Below are positions 52,247 to 60,752 of a DNA stretch of 64,000 nt, piece after piece. The stretch lies in the NCBI RefSeq assembly GCF_004365175.1, contig NZ_SOCE01000001.1, positions 1,537,154-1,601,153 on the forward strand, written 5' to 3'. The stretch is from Kribbella voronezhensis. Its GTDB lineage: Bacteria; Actinomycetota; Actinomycetes; Propionibacteriales; Kribbellaceae. The notes below the pieces were generated by a model, which was not told the origin of the DNA, searched no databases, and worked only from the letters and a program-made list of their open reading frames with translations. The number at the start of each line of letters is the position of its first letter. Positions within the stretch are counted from its first letter, which is position 1. A program made the translations under genes and the position numbers.

Positions 52247-52551
52247 CCTGTTTTCCTCACTCCTCGGGAGCTTGTCGTATCTACACGATAGGTGGCGATC
52301 TGGCCGCAACTCCTTCACAAGCGAAGACTGCGGACCTCCGTACGCCGACCACGCAGCCCGGCGCGTCGAATGGGTGGCCGTTGGAAGGGCCGAAGGTCCT
52401 GCGGCGACCAGCCGGATGTCCCTGGCCGGTACGAGTGCGCTCGTCGACAGGCGTATCCCTTGCCCACAAGGACTTTCGGCCCTACGCCGGCCACGTCGCG
52501 TGCGACAGAGTGGAACCGAGGACAGCGAATCGAGTGACGACAGGCGGGGTC
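52247..52551 (+). promoter_or_regulatory. pfl upstream region with a DosR-box-like site
   Basis: No gene is seen in this 305-bp region. AAGGACTTTCGGCCCTA at 52468-52484 resembles the mycobacterial DosR/DevR motif (GGGACTT-NN-G-N-CCCT) in one half and in spacing. It lies 68 bp upstream of the pyruvate formate-lyase start, at a sensible activator distance. Confidence 0.4.
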
Positions 52552-54813
52552 ATGACGGACACCATCAGCACATTGCCGCCCAGCACCACCACCGCATGGC
52601 ACGACTTCACCGGGACCGGGTGGAGAGAGCGGATCGACGTGGCCGACTTCATCCGCGCGAACCTCACGCCGTACATCGGTGAGAGTTCCTTCCTGACCGG
52701 GCCGACCGATCGCACCCGCAGGCTGTGGGACACGGTCTCCGCGCTGTTCCCCGAAGAGCGCGAACGCGGCATTCTCGACGTCGACACTCACACCCCGTCC
52801 ACGATCACCAGCCACGCCCCCGGGTACATCGACCGCGACGACGAGATCGTCGTCGGCCTGCAGACCGACCGGCCACTGAAGCGAGCCATCATGCCGAACG
52901 GTGGCCTGCGGATGGTCCAGGACGGCCTGACGGCGTACGGGTACGAGCTCGACCCCGAGGTCCGCAGGATCTTCAGCCAGTACCGGAAGACCCACAACGA
53001 CGGCGTGTTCGACGCCTACACCCCGCAGATCCTGGCTGCCCGGCGGTCGGGCGTGATCACCGGTCTGCCGGACGCCTACGGTCGCGGCCGGATCATCGGC
53101 GACTACCGCCGAGTCGCTCTCTACGGTGTCGACCGGCTCGTCAGGGATCGCGAGGCTGCCCGCGCGCGGCTGGCCGAGCGGCGTTCCACCGCCGACGTGA
53201 TCCGCGACCGCGAGGAACTCGCTGAGCAGATCAAGGCCCTGCGCGAGCTGACCGAGATGGCCGCGACCTACGGCTTCGACGTGACCCGGCCGGCCGAGAC
53301 CGCCCGTGAGGCAGTGCAGTGGCTGTACTTCGCGTATCTGGCCGCTACGAAGGAGCAGAACGGTGCCGCGATGTCGCTGGGCCGGACGTCCACCTTCCTC
53401 GACATCTACCTGCAGCGCGACCTCGCCGCCGGCCTGATCGACGAGGAGGCGGCTCAGGAACTCGTGGACCAGTTGGTCGTGAAGCTGCGCATCATCCGGT
53501 TCCTGCGGACACCGCAGTACGACGCGCTCTTCTCCGGCGACCCGACCTGGGTGACCGAGAGCATCGGTGGGATGGCCGAGGACGGCCGGCCGCTCGTGAC
53601 CCGGACGTCGTTGCGCTACCTGCAGACGCTGTACAACCTCGGCCCCGCGCCGGAACCGAACTTGACCGTCCTGTGGTCTCCCGACCTGCCGAGCGGGTTC
53701 AAGGAGTTCGCCGCGCAGGTCTCCCTGGACACCAGCGCGATCCAGTACGAGAACGACGACCTGCTGCGGCCGCGGTACGGCGACGACACCGCCATCGCGT
53801 GCTGCGTGTCCGCCATGCCGGTCGGCAAGTCGATGCAGTTCTTCGGCGCCCGGGTGAACCTGGCCAAGACGTTGCTCTATGCAATCAACGGCGGCCGGGA
53901 CGAACTCACCGGTGAACAAGTCGCTCCCGCCGTTCCCCCGGTCGCCGGCGAGATCCTCGAGTACGACGACGTGCTGAACCGGCTCGACACGATGATGGAG
54001 TGGCTCGCGCAAACCTACGTCGACGCCCTCAACGTCATCCACTACATGCACGACAAGTACTGCTACGAACGGCTCGAGATGGCGCTGCACGACTACCCCG
54101 TGCACCGCACGATGGCCTGCGGCATCGCCGGACTGTCGGTCGCCGCGGACTCACTGTCGGCCATCCGGTACGCGACCGTCCGCCCGGTCCGTGACGACCG
54201 GGGAATCGTCATCGACTACCTCCGCGAAGGCGACTTCCCCACCTTCGGCAACGACGACGACCGCGCCGACGAACTCGCGACCTGGCTGGTCGAGACCTTC
54301 ATGGCGAAGATCCGGGCGCAGCGGACCTACCGCGATGCCGAACCGACCCAGTCCGTCCTGACCATCACCTCGAACGTTGTCTATGGCAAGCACACCGGCA
54401 ACACACCCGACGGCCGGCGCGCGGGCGAACCGTTCGCCCCCGGCGCGAACCCGATGAACGGCCGCGACCACCACGGCATGCTGGCCGCCGCGCTCAGCAT
54501 CGCCAAACTCCCCTACGACGAAGCTCGCGACGGCATCTCACACACCGCGTCCATCACCCCGGCGGGACTCGGCCGAACCCGTCAGGAGCACATCGCGAAC
54601 CTGGTCGGGGTACTGGACGCGTTCGCCGACGCCGGCGGATTCCACCTGAACGTTAACGTGCTGGACCAGGCGACCCTGCTCGACGCGATGGAGCACCCCG
54701 AGGCCTATCCGGCCCTGACGATCCGGGTCTCGGGGTACGCCGTCAACTTCGTCCGGCTGACCCGCGAACAGCAACTCGACGTCATCAACCGCACCTTCCA
54801 CGCGGGAATCTGA
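52552..54813 (+). CDS. pflB: formate C-acetyltransferase (pyruvate formate-lyase)
   Basis: A 753-aa glycyl-radical enzyme converting pyruvate and CoA to formate and acetyl-CoA without oxygen. ATG at 52552 is chosen; GTG at 52534 is in frame. The adjacent catalytic cysteines are Cys417-Cys418 in [34 protein letters not shown], and the radical glycine is Gly728 in [11 protein letters not shown]. Length and sequence correspond to E. coli PflB. Its activase follows after one base. PFL is rare in aerobic actinomycetes, so this is strong evidence of fermentative survival capacity. Confidence 0.98.
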   Translation: MTDTISTLPPSTTTAWHDFTGTGWRERIDVADFIRANLTPYIGESSFLTGPTDRTRRLWDTVSALFPEERERGILDVDTHTPSTITSHAPGYIDRDDEIVVGLQTDRPLKRAIMPNGGLRMVQDGLTAYGYELDPEVRRIFSQYRKTHNDGVFDAYTPQILAARRSGVITGLPDAYGRGRIIGDYRRVALYGVDRLVRDREAARARLAERRSTADVIRDREELAEQIKALRELTEMAATYGFDVTRPAETAREAVQWLYFAYLAATKEQNGAAMSLGRTSTFLDIYLQRDLAAGLIDEEAAQELVDQLVVKLRIIRFLRTPQYDALFSGDPTWVTESIGGMAEDGRPLVTRTSLRYLQTLYNLGPAPEPNLTVLWSPDLPSGFKEFAAQVSLDTSAIQYENDDLLRPRYGDDTAIACCVSAMPVGKSMQFFGARVNLAKTLLYAINGGRDELTGEQVAPAVPPVAGEILEYDDVLNRLDTMMEWLAQTYVDALNVIHYMHDKYCYERLEMALHDYPVHRTMACGIAGLSVAADSLSAIRYATVRPVRDDRGIVIDYLREGDFPTFGNDDDRADELATWLVETFMAKIRAQRTYRDAEPTQSVLTITSNVVYGKHTGNTPDGRRAGEPFAPGANPMNGRDHHGMLAAALSIAKLPYDEARDGISHTASITPAGLGRTRQEHIANLVGVLDAFADAGGFHLNVNVLDQATLLDAMEHPEAYPALTIRVSGYAVNFVRLTREQQLDVINRTFHAGI

Positions 54814-54814
54814 C

Positions 54815-55600
54815 GTGCGCCTCGACGAAGCCCGGGCGACGTTCGCTACGGTCGATACGAGCCGGCAGACCGTCACGGGGATGGTGCACTCATGGGATCT
54901 GTCCACCGCGGTCGACGGCCCCGGCGCCAGGCTGGTGCTCTTCCTCTCCGGCTGCCCGCTGCGCTGTCTGTACTGCCAGAACCCGGACACCTGGTCCGAA
55001 CGTGACGGCGCCCCGACCTCGGTCGACGACGTACTGCGAAAGCTGCGCCGGTACCGCGCACTCTTCGAGCGCACCGGCGGCGGAATCACCATCTCCGGCG
55101 GCGAACCACTACTCCAGCCCAAGTTCACCGCGGCCGTCTTCCGCGCCTGTGCCGAAGAAGGTATCGCCACCGCCCTGGACACCTCGGGAGCACTCGGCGC
55201 ACGCGCCACCGACGAACTCCTGCTCGACACCGACCTCGTCCTACTCGACATCAAGTCCTTCGCGCCCACCACCTACGCCCGCATCACCGGCGGCGCCGAA
55301 GTGGCGCCAACGCTGCGGTTCGCCCGCCGCCTCGCCGGCCTCGAACGCCGGGTCTGGATCCGGTTCGTCCTCGTCCCAGGCCTCAACGACTCGCCGGACA
55401 ACGTCGAGCCGTTGGCCGACTTCGTCGCCGATCTCGGCAACATCGAACGCGTCGACGTCCTACCGTTCCACACACTGGCCGTCCCCAAGTACCAAGCCCT
55501 CGGCCTGCCTTTCCCCCTGGCCGGCCGGCCGGCGCCCACCCCGGAACAGACAGCCCACGTCAGGTCACGCTTCGCCGCCCGCGGCCTCACCGTGACGTGA
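54815..55600 (+). CDS. pflA: pyruvate formate-lyase-activating enzyme
   Basis: A 261-aa radical-SAM enzyme that makes the glycyl radical on PflB. GTG start one base after the pflB stop. The cluster motif is in LFLSGCPLRCLYCQNPDTW (CxxxCxxC), followed by TISGGEPLLQP and the SAM-site segments LDTSGALG and LVLLDIKSF. N-terminal GMVHSWDLSTAVDGPGARLVLFL is standard. Together with pflB it forms a complete two-gene PFL system. Confidence 0.97.
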   Translation: MRLDEARATFATVDTSRQTVTGMVHSWDLSTAVDGPGARLVLFLSGCPLRCLYCQNPDTWSERDGAPTSVDDVLRKLRRYRALFERTGGGITISGGEPLLQPKFTAAVFRACAEEGIATALDTSGALGARATDELLLDTDLVLLDIKSFAPTTYARITGGAEVAPTLRFARRLAGLERRVWIRFVLVPGLNDSPDNVEPLADFVADLGNIERVDVLPFHTLAVPKYQALGLPFPLAGRPAPTPEQTAHVRSRFAARGLTVT

Positions 55601-55887
55601 CGCGGACCAGGTCCATCAAGCCGTCTACGACAGGACTTCGCCTCTACGACCGGCAGGGACCGCGTTTCACCCTGGCCCCATGAACTCGTTCACCTCGCCC
55701 GCTGCGCAGTGCCATCGGTCCTGCCGACTGGGGGACTTCGACATGTCGCTTGGTGACTCTCGGGCCTGGGAGCGAGGTGCGCTCCCGCGGTAACTTCTAC
55801 AAGACATAGCGTAGTAAATAGCGCCGAGGGCTGGGATTGACGTCCGCCGCGGGCGGGCCTGGCGATGATGGGTTGGGGTCGAGGAAA

Positions 55888-56361
55888 TTGTGTGAGCACT
55901 GTGGTTGCCGGGGTGTGGAACCCATAGCTGAATTGATGGACGAGCATTTCGTACTGCTGGATCTCGCGGGCGACGTGCGCCGCGCGCTGGTCGCAGACGA
56001 CCGGAGCCGGGCGGTCCAGGTCCTGGAGGTGCTGGCCGATCGGCTCGACCGGCACGTCGGCCGCGAGGAACGGGGCGTGTTTGCTGCGTTGAAGGAACAA
56101 GGCGACTTCGCCGACGCGGTGGAAGACCTCGAGTCTGAGCACGTCAGCTTCGATCAGCGGCTGTCCAGCCTCGACCCGGCCGGCGAGAGCTTCGCACGCG
56201 ACATGGCTGCGCTGCTCGATGAGTTGCGCGAGCACATCGACAAGGAGAACCTGGGTGTGTTTCCGGTCGCGGTCGTATCGCTGGGAGCCTCGGGGTGGGA
56301 GATGGTGGGGCGGGCTCACGACGGCGAACCCAGCTTCCTCACCGACCCCGCGCTCACCTGA
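55888..56361 (+). CDS. hemerythrin HHE-domain protein
   Basis: A 157-aa protein. TTG at 55888 gives (M)CEHCGCRGVEPIAELMDEHFVLLDL, a start seen in related actinobacterial hemerythrin-like proteins; GAGGA lies just upstream, slightly close. TTG at 55837 would extend it. Iron-ligand histidines are in ELMDEHFVLLD, LADRLDRHVGREERGVF, LESEHVSFDQ and LREHIDKENLGVFP, a full HHE set. The N-terminal CEHCGC may bind a metal or Fe-S. It follows the pfl operon by about 290 bp and shares the upstream 10-mer GTAGTAAATA with the fdxA/DUF2249 region. Confidence 0.87.
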   Translation: MCEHCGCRGVEPIAELMDEHFVLLDLAGDVRRALVADDRSRAVQVLEVLADRLDRHVGREERGVFAALKEQGDFADAVEDLESEHVSFDQRLSSLDPAGESFARDMAALLDELREHIDKENLGVFPVAVVSLGASGWEMVGRAHDGEPSFLTDPALT

Positions 56362-56659
56362 CCTCCCACCTCCGTCGGCAGCCAGGTGCAGCACGGATCA
56401 CTCCGGCCGTCGACATTGGGCCTGCTCGGTGTACGCGGTCGGGTCGCGAGACGTAGACCTCGTCGCAGAGCACTCCGTAGGAGTAGACCGTGCGCAACCG
56501 CTCGAAGGCGGTACGCGTTCCGCCCGCCACGTTGCGGACTGCTGCGGTTCAGAGCTTGGCTGCAGCCTGCAGGACGTCTTGCGCCTCGTCGGAAACCGAG
56601 GCGGTGATGTCCATCTAACCTTTTCCCTTTCGGTACGGCGTCGCCGTCTTCGGCTGTGC
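56362..56659. other. no intact gene; possible minus-strand remnant
   Basis: On the minus strand a short frame near 56613-56550 reads MDITASVSDEAQDVLQAAAKL then stops; if the stop is ignored the frame continues AAVRNVAGGTRTAFERLRTVYSYGVLCDEVYV. It could be the gene that once followed the ArsR fragment. Weak evidence. Confidence 0.3.
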
Positions 56660-56869
56660 TCAGGGTCGTGACAGCGGCCGCCACCAGGTCGGGGGGGTGA
56701 GGTGCAGCGAGAACGGCGCGGCCTCGTAGTACTTGAGCGCCTTGCCGTCGTCGGACAGCTCAAGCTGGGCAGTGACCAGACCGGCCTTCTCCAGCGTCTT
56801 GAGGTGCACCTGCAGCGCCTGCCGAGCCATCGACCGCGTCTCCGGGGTGAGCTTCTTGGCCCGGTTCAT
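56660..56869 (-). pseudogene. ArsR-type regulator fragment
   Basis: A 69-aa frame with QALQVHLKTLEKAGLVTAQLELSDDGKALKYYEAAPFSLHLTP, the recognition helix end, wing and following strand of an ArsR/HTH_20 regulator. The first half of the HTH is missing and replaced by MNRAKKLTPETRSMAR, and the C-terminal end reads into WWRPLSRP. Best seen as a truncated remnant; a short functional protein is unlikely. Confidence 0.5.
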
Positions 56870-57018
56870 GTGTCATAGGTGAGCTTGCCGGACCTGTAGG
56901 TGGGCCGCGATCTGGCCGTTGCGATCTGGATTTGGCTTTCGCCGTTGTCGCAGCCGGCACCAACGCCTGCAGGTAGGCAGTCCTAGATTGTTGAGCCGGT
57001 CGAATCTTCGTGTGGTTT

Positions 57019-57435
57019 TCACTGGGAACCGAGATGGCGGTCGCGCAGTTCTTCCATGAACTGTTCGACGTACGCAGGACCCATCTCGTGCCTGTCCTGC
57101 TGTCGGCACGGAAGGGCGTCGCTGCCTGGACGCCAGCGCAGCCCCCAGGTCGCGAGGGCATCGATAATCGGCAAAGTCTGGATGCCGGCTTCGGTGAGGC
57201 TGTAGCGCGCGCGTTGTCCGCGGGCGGCCGTTCCGCGGGTCAGGAGGCCGGCCTCGACGAGCCGCACGAGTCGGTCGGCGAGGATGTTCGAGGCGATGCG
57301 CTCGACCGATCCGGTGAGCAGCACCCGGAAGTACCGGCGGTCCTCGAAGATGATGTCGCGCAGCACAAGCAACGACCAGCGATCGCCCAACACCTCGACG
57401 GCGGCGTTGATCGGGCATTCGGATCGGGGTTCCAC
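57019..57435 (-). CDS. HxlR family winged-helix regulator
   Basis: A 138-aa regulator. GTG at 57435 with AAGGAGG four bases upstream gives VEPRSECPINAAVEVLGDRWSLLVLRDIIFEDRRYFRVLL, with the HxlR cysteine (ECPI) and typical winged-helix core IASNILADRLVRLVEAGLLTR...YSLTEAGIQTLPII. HxlR proteins often respond to thiol-reactive electrophiles through this Cys. Divergent from the DHFR-like gene, with a 23-bp perfect palindrome between them as evident operator. Confidence 0.93.
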   Translation of the reverse strand: MEPRSECPINAAVEVLGDRWSLLVLRDIIFEDRRYFRVLLTGSVERIASNILADRLVRLVEAGLLTRGTAARGQRARYSLTEAGIQTLPIIDALATWGLRWRPGSDALPCRQQDRHEMGPAYVEQFMEELRDRHLGSQ

Positions 57436-57469
57436 GGTCCCTCCTTGACAGGCGACTGGCGCCAATTAT

Positions 57470-57492
57470 AGTGATTGCAACTTGCAATCACT
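57470..57492. promoter_or_regulatory. perfect 23-bp palindrome, HxlR operator candidate
   Basis: AGTGATTGCAA (57470-57480), a central C, and TTGCAATCACT (57482-57492) are exact reverse complements. The site lies between the divergent HxlR and DHFR-like genes, 35 bp from one start and 17 bp from the other. Confidence 0.85.
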
Positions 57493-57508
57493 AGGGGAAG
57501 AGCAGCCG

Positions 57509-58144
57509 ATGGGTCGGTTCGTGTACTTGATGAACGTGTCTCTTGACCTGCTCATCGAGCAGGTCCCAGGCGACAATGGTGCCGGTGAGTGGTTGCGCAT
57601 CGACGAGGAACTGCACCGCGAGCTCAATGCGCGCTCACGTGATTTCGCGCTCCTTGTCCAAGGTCGCGTCTTCTACGAGCTGATGGAGGAGTACTGGCCG
57701 CGGTCCCGCGATGATGCGTCGTTACCTGAGGTCTTGCGTGACTACGGAGAGCTGTGGACGAGCAAACCCAAGATCCTCGTCTCGCGCACCCGGCACCGTG
57801 CGGATCACAACACGCAAATCTTCGGCGGCGACGATGCGCTCGTACAGCTACGTGCTCTGCGCGCCAGCACCGACGGACCCATCGGCGTGGGTGGAGCGGC
57901 ACTCGCCACGCAACTGCTCCGAGAGGGACTGCTCGACGAACTGCTGCTCTACACCCATCCCTCGATTCTCGGCTTCGGCCGGCCACTGTTCGACGACTAC
58001 GAACTGCCGGTCGACCTCGACTTGCTCGAGCAGCAACGTTTCGAGTCCGGAGTAACGATGCACCGCTATGCCATTCGCCAAGGAGACGAATTCATGACGC
58101 CCGGCAGCGGTGACGAGTCCAACGCGCGGGTGGCCGCGCGATGA
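57509..58144 (+). CDS. dihydrofolate reductase family protein (RibD C-terminal type)
   Basis: A 211-aa RibD_C/DHFR-like reductase. ATG at 57509 with AGGGGAAG upstream gives MGRFVYLMNVSLDLLIEQVPGDN; later motifs are LVQGRVFYELMEEYWP and DGPIGVGGAALATQLLREGLLDELLLYTHPSILGFGRPLF. Regulated by the divergent HxlR through the palindrome. ATGA overlap with the metallo-hydrolase gene (58141-58144) indicates a two-gene unit, perhaps for detoxification of an electrophile or lactone; inference. Confidence 0.9.
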   Translation: MGRFVYLMNVSLDLLIEQVPGDNGAGEWLRIDEELHRELNARSRDFALLVQGRVFYELMEEYWPRSRDDASLPEVLRDYGELWTSKPKILVSRTRHRADHNTQIFGGDDALVQLRALRASTDGPIGVGGAALATQLLREGLLDELLLYTHPSILGFGRPLFDDYELPVDLDLLEQQRFESGVTMHRYAIRQGDEFMTPGSGDESNARVAAR

Positions 58145-58764
58145 CCAGCCCTCCGACCGTCGTCGTCACCCCGATCCACGTCGCCGACCTGGTGGCTGAT
58201 GGTGCCTTGATGCCCGTATACGTACATGTCATCGACCATCCCGAAGGCCGAGTGCTCGTCGATACCGGTATGACGACGCTGCATCCGCTGGTGGCCGACA
58301 TGGACCCCCGAATCCGCCAACTCACCAAGGAGCAGCTCGATCCTGCGAGCATCGACATCGTCGTCAACACCCACCTGCACTTCGACCATTGCGGTGGCAA
58401 TCACCTCTTCGCCGGCAAACCGATCTACGTCCAGCGCCAGGAGCTTGACGATGCGTTGAGCCAGCAGGAGTACACGATTCGCGAGTGGGTCGAAGCACCC
58501 GGTGTGGAGTACGTGCCGGTCGACGGCGAACTCGAGCTGGTGCCAGGCGTCCGCCTCGTCCCAGGCCCGGGTCATACTCGCGGATCTCAGCTGGTACTGG
58601 TCGACTCGGGCCTACAGCGGACCGCTGTCGTCGGCGACCTGGCCATCTCGTCCCGTGATCTCGACGACCCACAAACCGAAGGACAGCTGCAGGTACGCGC
58701 TCTCGCCCCCGGCCTGGTTTGGCTAGCCCACCAGCACGAGCCATGGCGCCCCTCGCAGCCCTGA
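58141..58764 (+). CDS. metallo-beta-lactamase fold hydrolase, AHL-lactonase-like
   Basis: A 207-aa MBL-fold enzyme. Zinc motif NTHLHFDHCGGNHLF (HxHxDH), further His in GPGHTRGSQLV and Asp in VVGDLAISS, and a C-terminal His in WLAHQHEPW, a full dinuclear site. N-terminal VYVHVIDHPEGRVLVDTGM resembles N-acyl-homoserine-lactonase-like members. Co-translated with the DHFR-like gene. Substrate untested; lactones or thioesters are plausible. Confidence 0.9.
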   Translation: MTSPPTVVVTPIHVADLVADGALMPVYVHVIDHPEGRVLVDTGMTTLHPLVADMDPRIRQLTKEQLDPASIDIVVNTHLHFDHCGGNHLFAGKPIYVQRQELDDALSQQEYTIREWVEAPGVEYVPVDGELELVPGVRLVPGPGHTRGSQLVLVDSGLQRTAVVGDLAISSRDLDDPQTEGQLQVRALAPGLVWLAHQHEPWRPSQP

Positions 58765-58767
58765 ACC

Positions 58768-58869
58768 GCGCAGAAGCTCGACGATGCCGGCGACCACACG
58801 GTCAACGAGATCGCCGCCATGTTCAACGTCGGGAGAGCCACCTTGTACCGCCACCTCACGCCGGGGACT
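58768..58869 (+). pseudogene. serine recombinase (resolvase/invertase) C-terminal HTH remnant
   Basis: The frame reads AQKLDDAGDHTVNEIAAMFNVGRATLYRHL, the HTH_7 DNA-binding tail of Hin/Tn3-type resolvases. The catalytic domain is absent. It begins a few bases after the metallo-hydrolase stop and is the only mobile-element trace seen in the window. Confidence 0.65.
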
Positions 58870-59251
58870 GGCGGCTGCGCATACGTGATCTACCGCGGGG
58901 ACGCCGACGTACCGATGACGGCGCCACTGACGACGACGAGGTCGACGAGCAGCTGTCCAGCCTGCCCATGCGCGTGGGCGATCACGTGGAGCGGACCCGT
59001 GGCAAGCTGCGCGAGTACGTCGCGCTGTAGTGCCGGCTGCGCCCAGCTCGCCACCACTCCCGCTGTCGGGAAGGCACACGGCAACTAAGCATCCGCCGAC
59101 CTCAGCCCTTCCGGGCTGGCATACCGATTGTTGGCGGTGCTTCAAGAGTGCGAGTTGCGTCGGATGCGAGGAGTCGCACCTGAGTGCCACCACTCGCATC
59201 TGGCCTGACTCAGCGATCCGCATCGCCCGGTCAGCGACAGCGACGGCGACG
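58870..59251. other. decayed intergenic sequence
   Basis: No intact gene. A frame ending near 59030 (DDDEVDEQLSSLPMRVGDHVERTRGKLREYVAL) looks like the tail of a lost protein but cannot be named. Together with the recombinase remnant this looks like an old insertion/deletion scar. Confidence 0.4.
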
Positions 59252-59635
59252 TCAGGAACCTGAGGTGATGCGCTCCGGGGTCAGCGCGAGAACGACGCGG
59301 TCGGGGTCGTCCGGGCGGTCGCCGGGGTTCTGACCGGGGAGATAGCGCGCGAACATACGCTTCGACAGTTCCGCATGCCCACCCTCCTCATGTGCCTCGC
59401 CGACGGCGGCGACGTACTGCAAGGTCTCCGGGTCGTTGATGAGGAGCGACAGGTGCGGATCACGCGTGAACAGCCGGTACTTCAGCCGGGAACGAAGGGT
59501 GGACAACCGAAACGTCGTACCGTCCCAGTCGAACCACACGACACTCAGGTGCGGCGAGTTTCCCGGCCGGTTGAAGCCCGCCACCGCGTGCAGCGGCTTG
59601 GCGAGGATGGCGTCGATCTCGGGAGTTGTCTCCAT
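59252..59635 (-). CDS. PPOX-class FMN/F420-binding split-barrel protein
   Basis: A 127-aa protein: EIDAILAKPLHAVAGFNRPGNSPHLSVVWFDWDGTTFRLSTLRSRLKYRLFTRDPHLSLLINDPETLQYVAAVGEAH, the pattern of actinobacterial PPOX-class F420-dependent reductases. It lacks a signal or membrane part. Substrate unknown; F420 versus FMN cannot be told from sequence alone. Downstream of an oxidoreductase fragment on the same strand. Confidence 0.85.
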   Translation of the reverse strand: METTPEIDAILAKPLHAVAGFNRPGNSPHLSVVWFDWDGTTFRLSTLRSRLKYRLFTRDPHLSLLINDPETLQYVAAVGEAHEEGGHAELSKRMFARYLPGQNPGDRPDDPDRVVLALTPERITSGS

Positions 59636-59644
59636 GGTCTCTCC

Positions 59645-59735
59645 TCAGAACTCGATGACGATCTTGCCGAGAGGTCGGCTCACCAGGATGAATTCCCGCG
59701 CTGTCGAACACGCCGCGTCGACAACTGCACCAAGG
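59645..59735 (-). pseudogene. C-terminal fragment of an MDR-type zinc-binding oxidoreductase
   Basis: The minus strand reads REFILVSRPLGKIVIEF then TGA at 59645-59647. The GK-IVI(E) ending is the usual last strand of quinone-oxidoreductase/MDR proteins. No upstream domains remain; the lipoprotein gene begins its end at 59780. Only a remnant. Confidence 0.4.
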
Positions 59736-59779
59736 CCGGCGACATCTGTGGGACGGACGGCAACCCCATCCAGCAATAC

Positions 59780-60580
59780 CTACTTGGTGAGCTGCTGCTT
59801 GGCGGGTGGCGTGATGACGGCCTTGGTTCCGAAGTTGTCGAAACGGATCGAGAACGCGTTCTCCCCGGTGCCGTAGTTGAGCTCACGAAGCAGGCCGTTG
59901 GAGTCGAGCAGGGCGCTCAGCGGCAGCGTCTTCTGCGCCTCGGCCTCCTTGGCGGACAAGAAGGGGCCGTACACCTTGTTGTCCGCGGCCGCCTTCCTGA
60001 GATCGATGAGCATCACATAGCGAGTCGTGAGCACCTCACCTACGTACGGCCCGGGCGAGACGGCGAACTGGCTCGAGTACGGCGCCCCGTCCAGCAGCCG
60101 CGGCGACTGGACCAGCTTGCGGTAAAGCACGATGAGCCCGTTGGTGGTGACGGCCTGGTGCCCTTTCGCCTTGGGGTCGTACTTCGTCCACTTGGCCTTG
60201 CTCGACAGGGGGCCGTCCTTGTAGAAGTACTGACCACCGACGCCGATGACCGACCCGTCGGCACCGCTCAGCGAGAAGTCTTCGCCGGCACCGGTGAACT
60301 TGACCGTGGCGGTGAGGTTCTCGTCCTGCTCGTACTGCCATGTGATCGTCATCCGGTACGTGCCCCGCTTCTTGAGCGCGGCCTGGACCTGCTGGCCGAT
60401 ATTGGCCCGCGCCAGCTCGACCGGCGTAGGGCTGACGGTCGGCTTGCTACTTGTTGCTTTACTCGCCGTGGGGGTCGGTGCAGGTGCCGCGGGATCAGCG
60501 CCGCCCCCACACCCGACAGCCAGCACCAACCCCCCGCTGCCGGCCAGCGCCATGATGATCTTCTTCACGGGCCGCATCAT
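59780..60580 (-). CDS. LppX/LprG-like lipoprotein
   Basis: A 266-aa lipoprotein: signal MMRPVKKIIMALAGSGGLVLAVGC with lipobox LAVGC, a Ser/Thr/Pro-rich linker (about 25-55), then a beta-rich domain (KKRGTYRMTITWQYEQDENLTATVKFTGAGEDFSLSG...YFYKDGPLSSKAKWTKYDP...YGTGENAFSIRFDNFGTKAVITPPAKQQLTK). This is the LppX/LprG-like fold common in actinobacteria, often with many paralogues; it binds lipids or other hydrophobic ligands in characterised cases. Alternative start one codon later. Confidence 0.85.
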   Translation of the reverse strand: MMRPVKKIIMALAGSGGLVLAVGCGGGADPAAPAPTPTASKATSSKPTVSPTPVELARANIGQQVQAALKKRGTYRMTITWQYEQDENLTATVKFTGAGEDFSLSGADGSVIGVGGQYFYKDGPLSSKAKWTKYDPKAKGHQAVTTNGLIVLYRKLVQSPRLLDGAPYSSQFAVSPGPYVGEVLTTRYVMLIDLRKAAADNKVYGPFLSAKEAEAQKTLPLSALLDSNGLLRELNYGTGENAFSIRFDNFGTKAVITPPAKQQLTK

Positions 60581-60752
60581 CGCAGCCGCGATCCGTCATC
60601 GCCCCGTCGGTTGCAGCTTGTTGCAGAAGGGTTGTAACCCTGTGGGCTATCCATCGATGACCATCGAAATCTATCCGTGGAGTCATCGTGACCTCTGCAG
60701 TCTCGCGTCCAGTCCGTTTCCCTAGGTGGAACGGGCTGAATGGCGCAAAGGC

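Noticed and set aside
52315..54105. 596-aa minus-strand frame
   Set aside because: Antisense to pflB, whose motifs are unambiguous; no domain.
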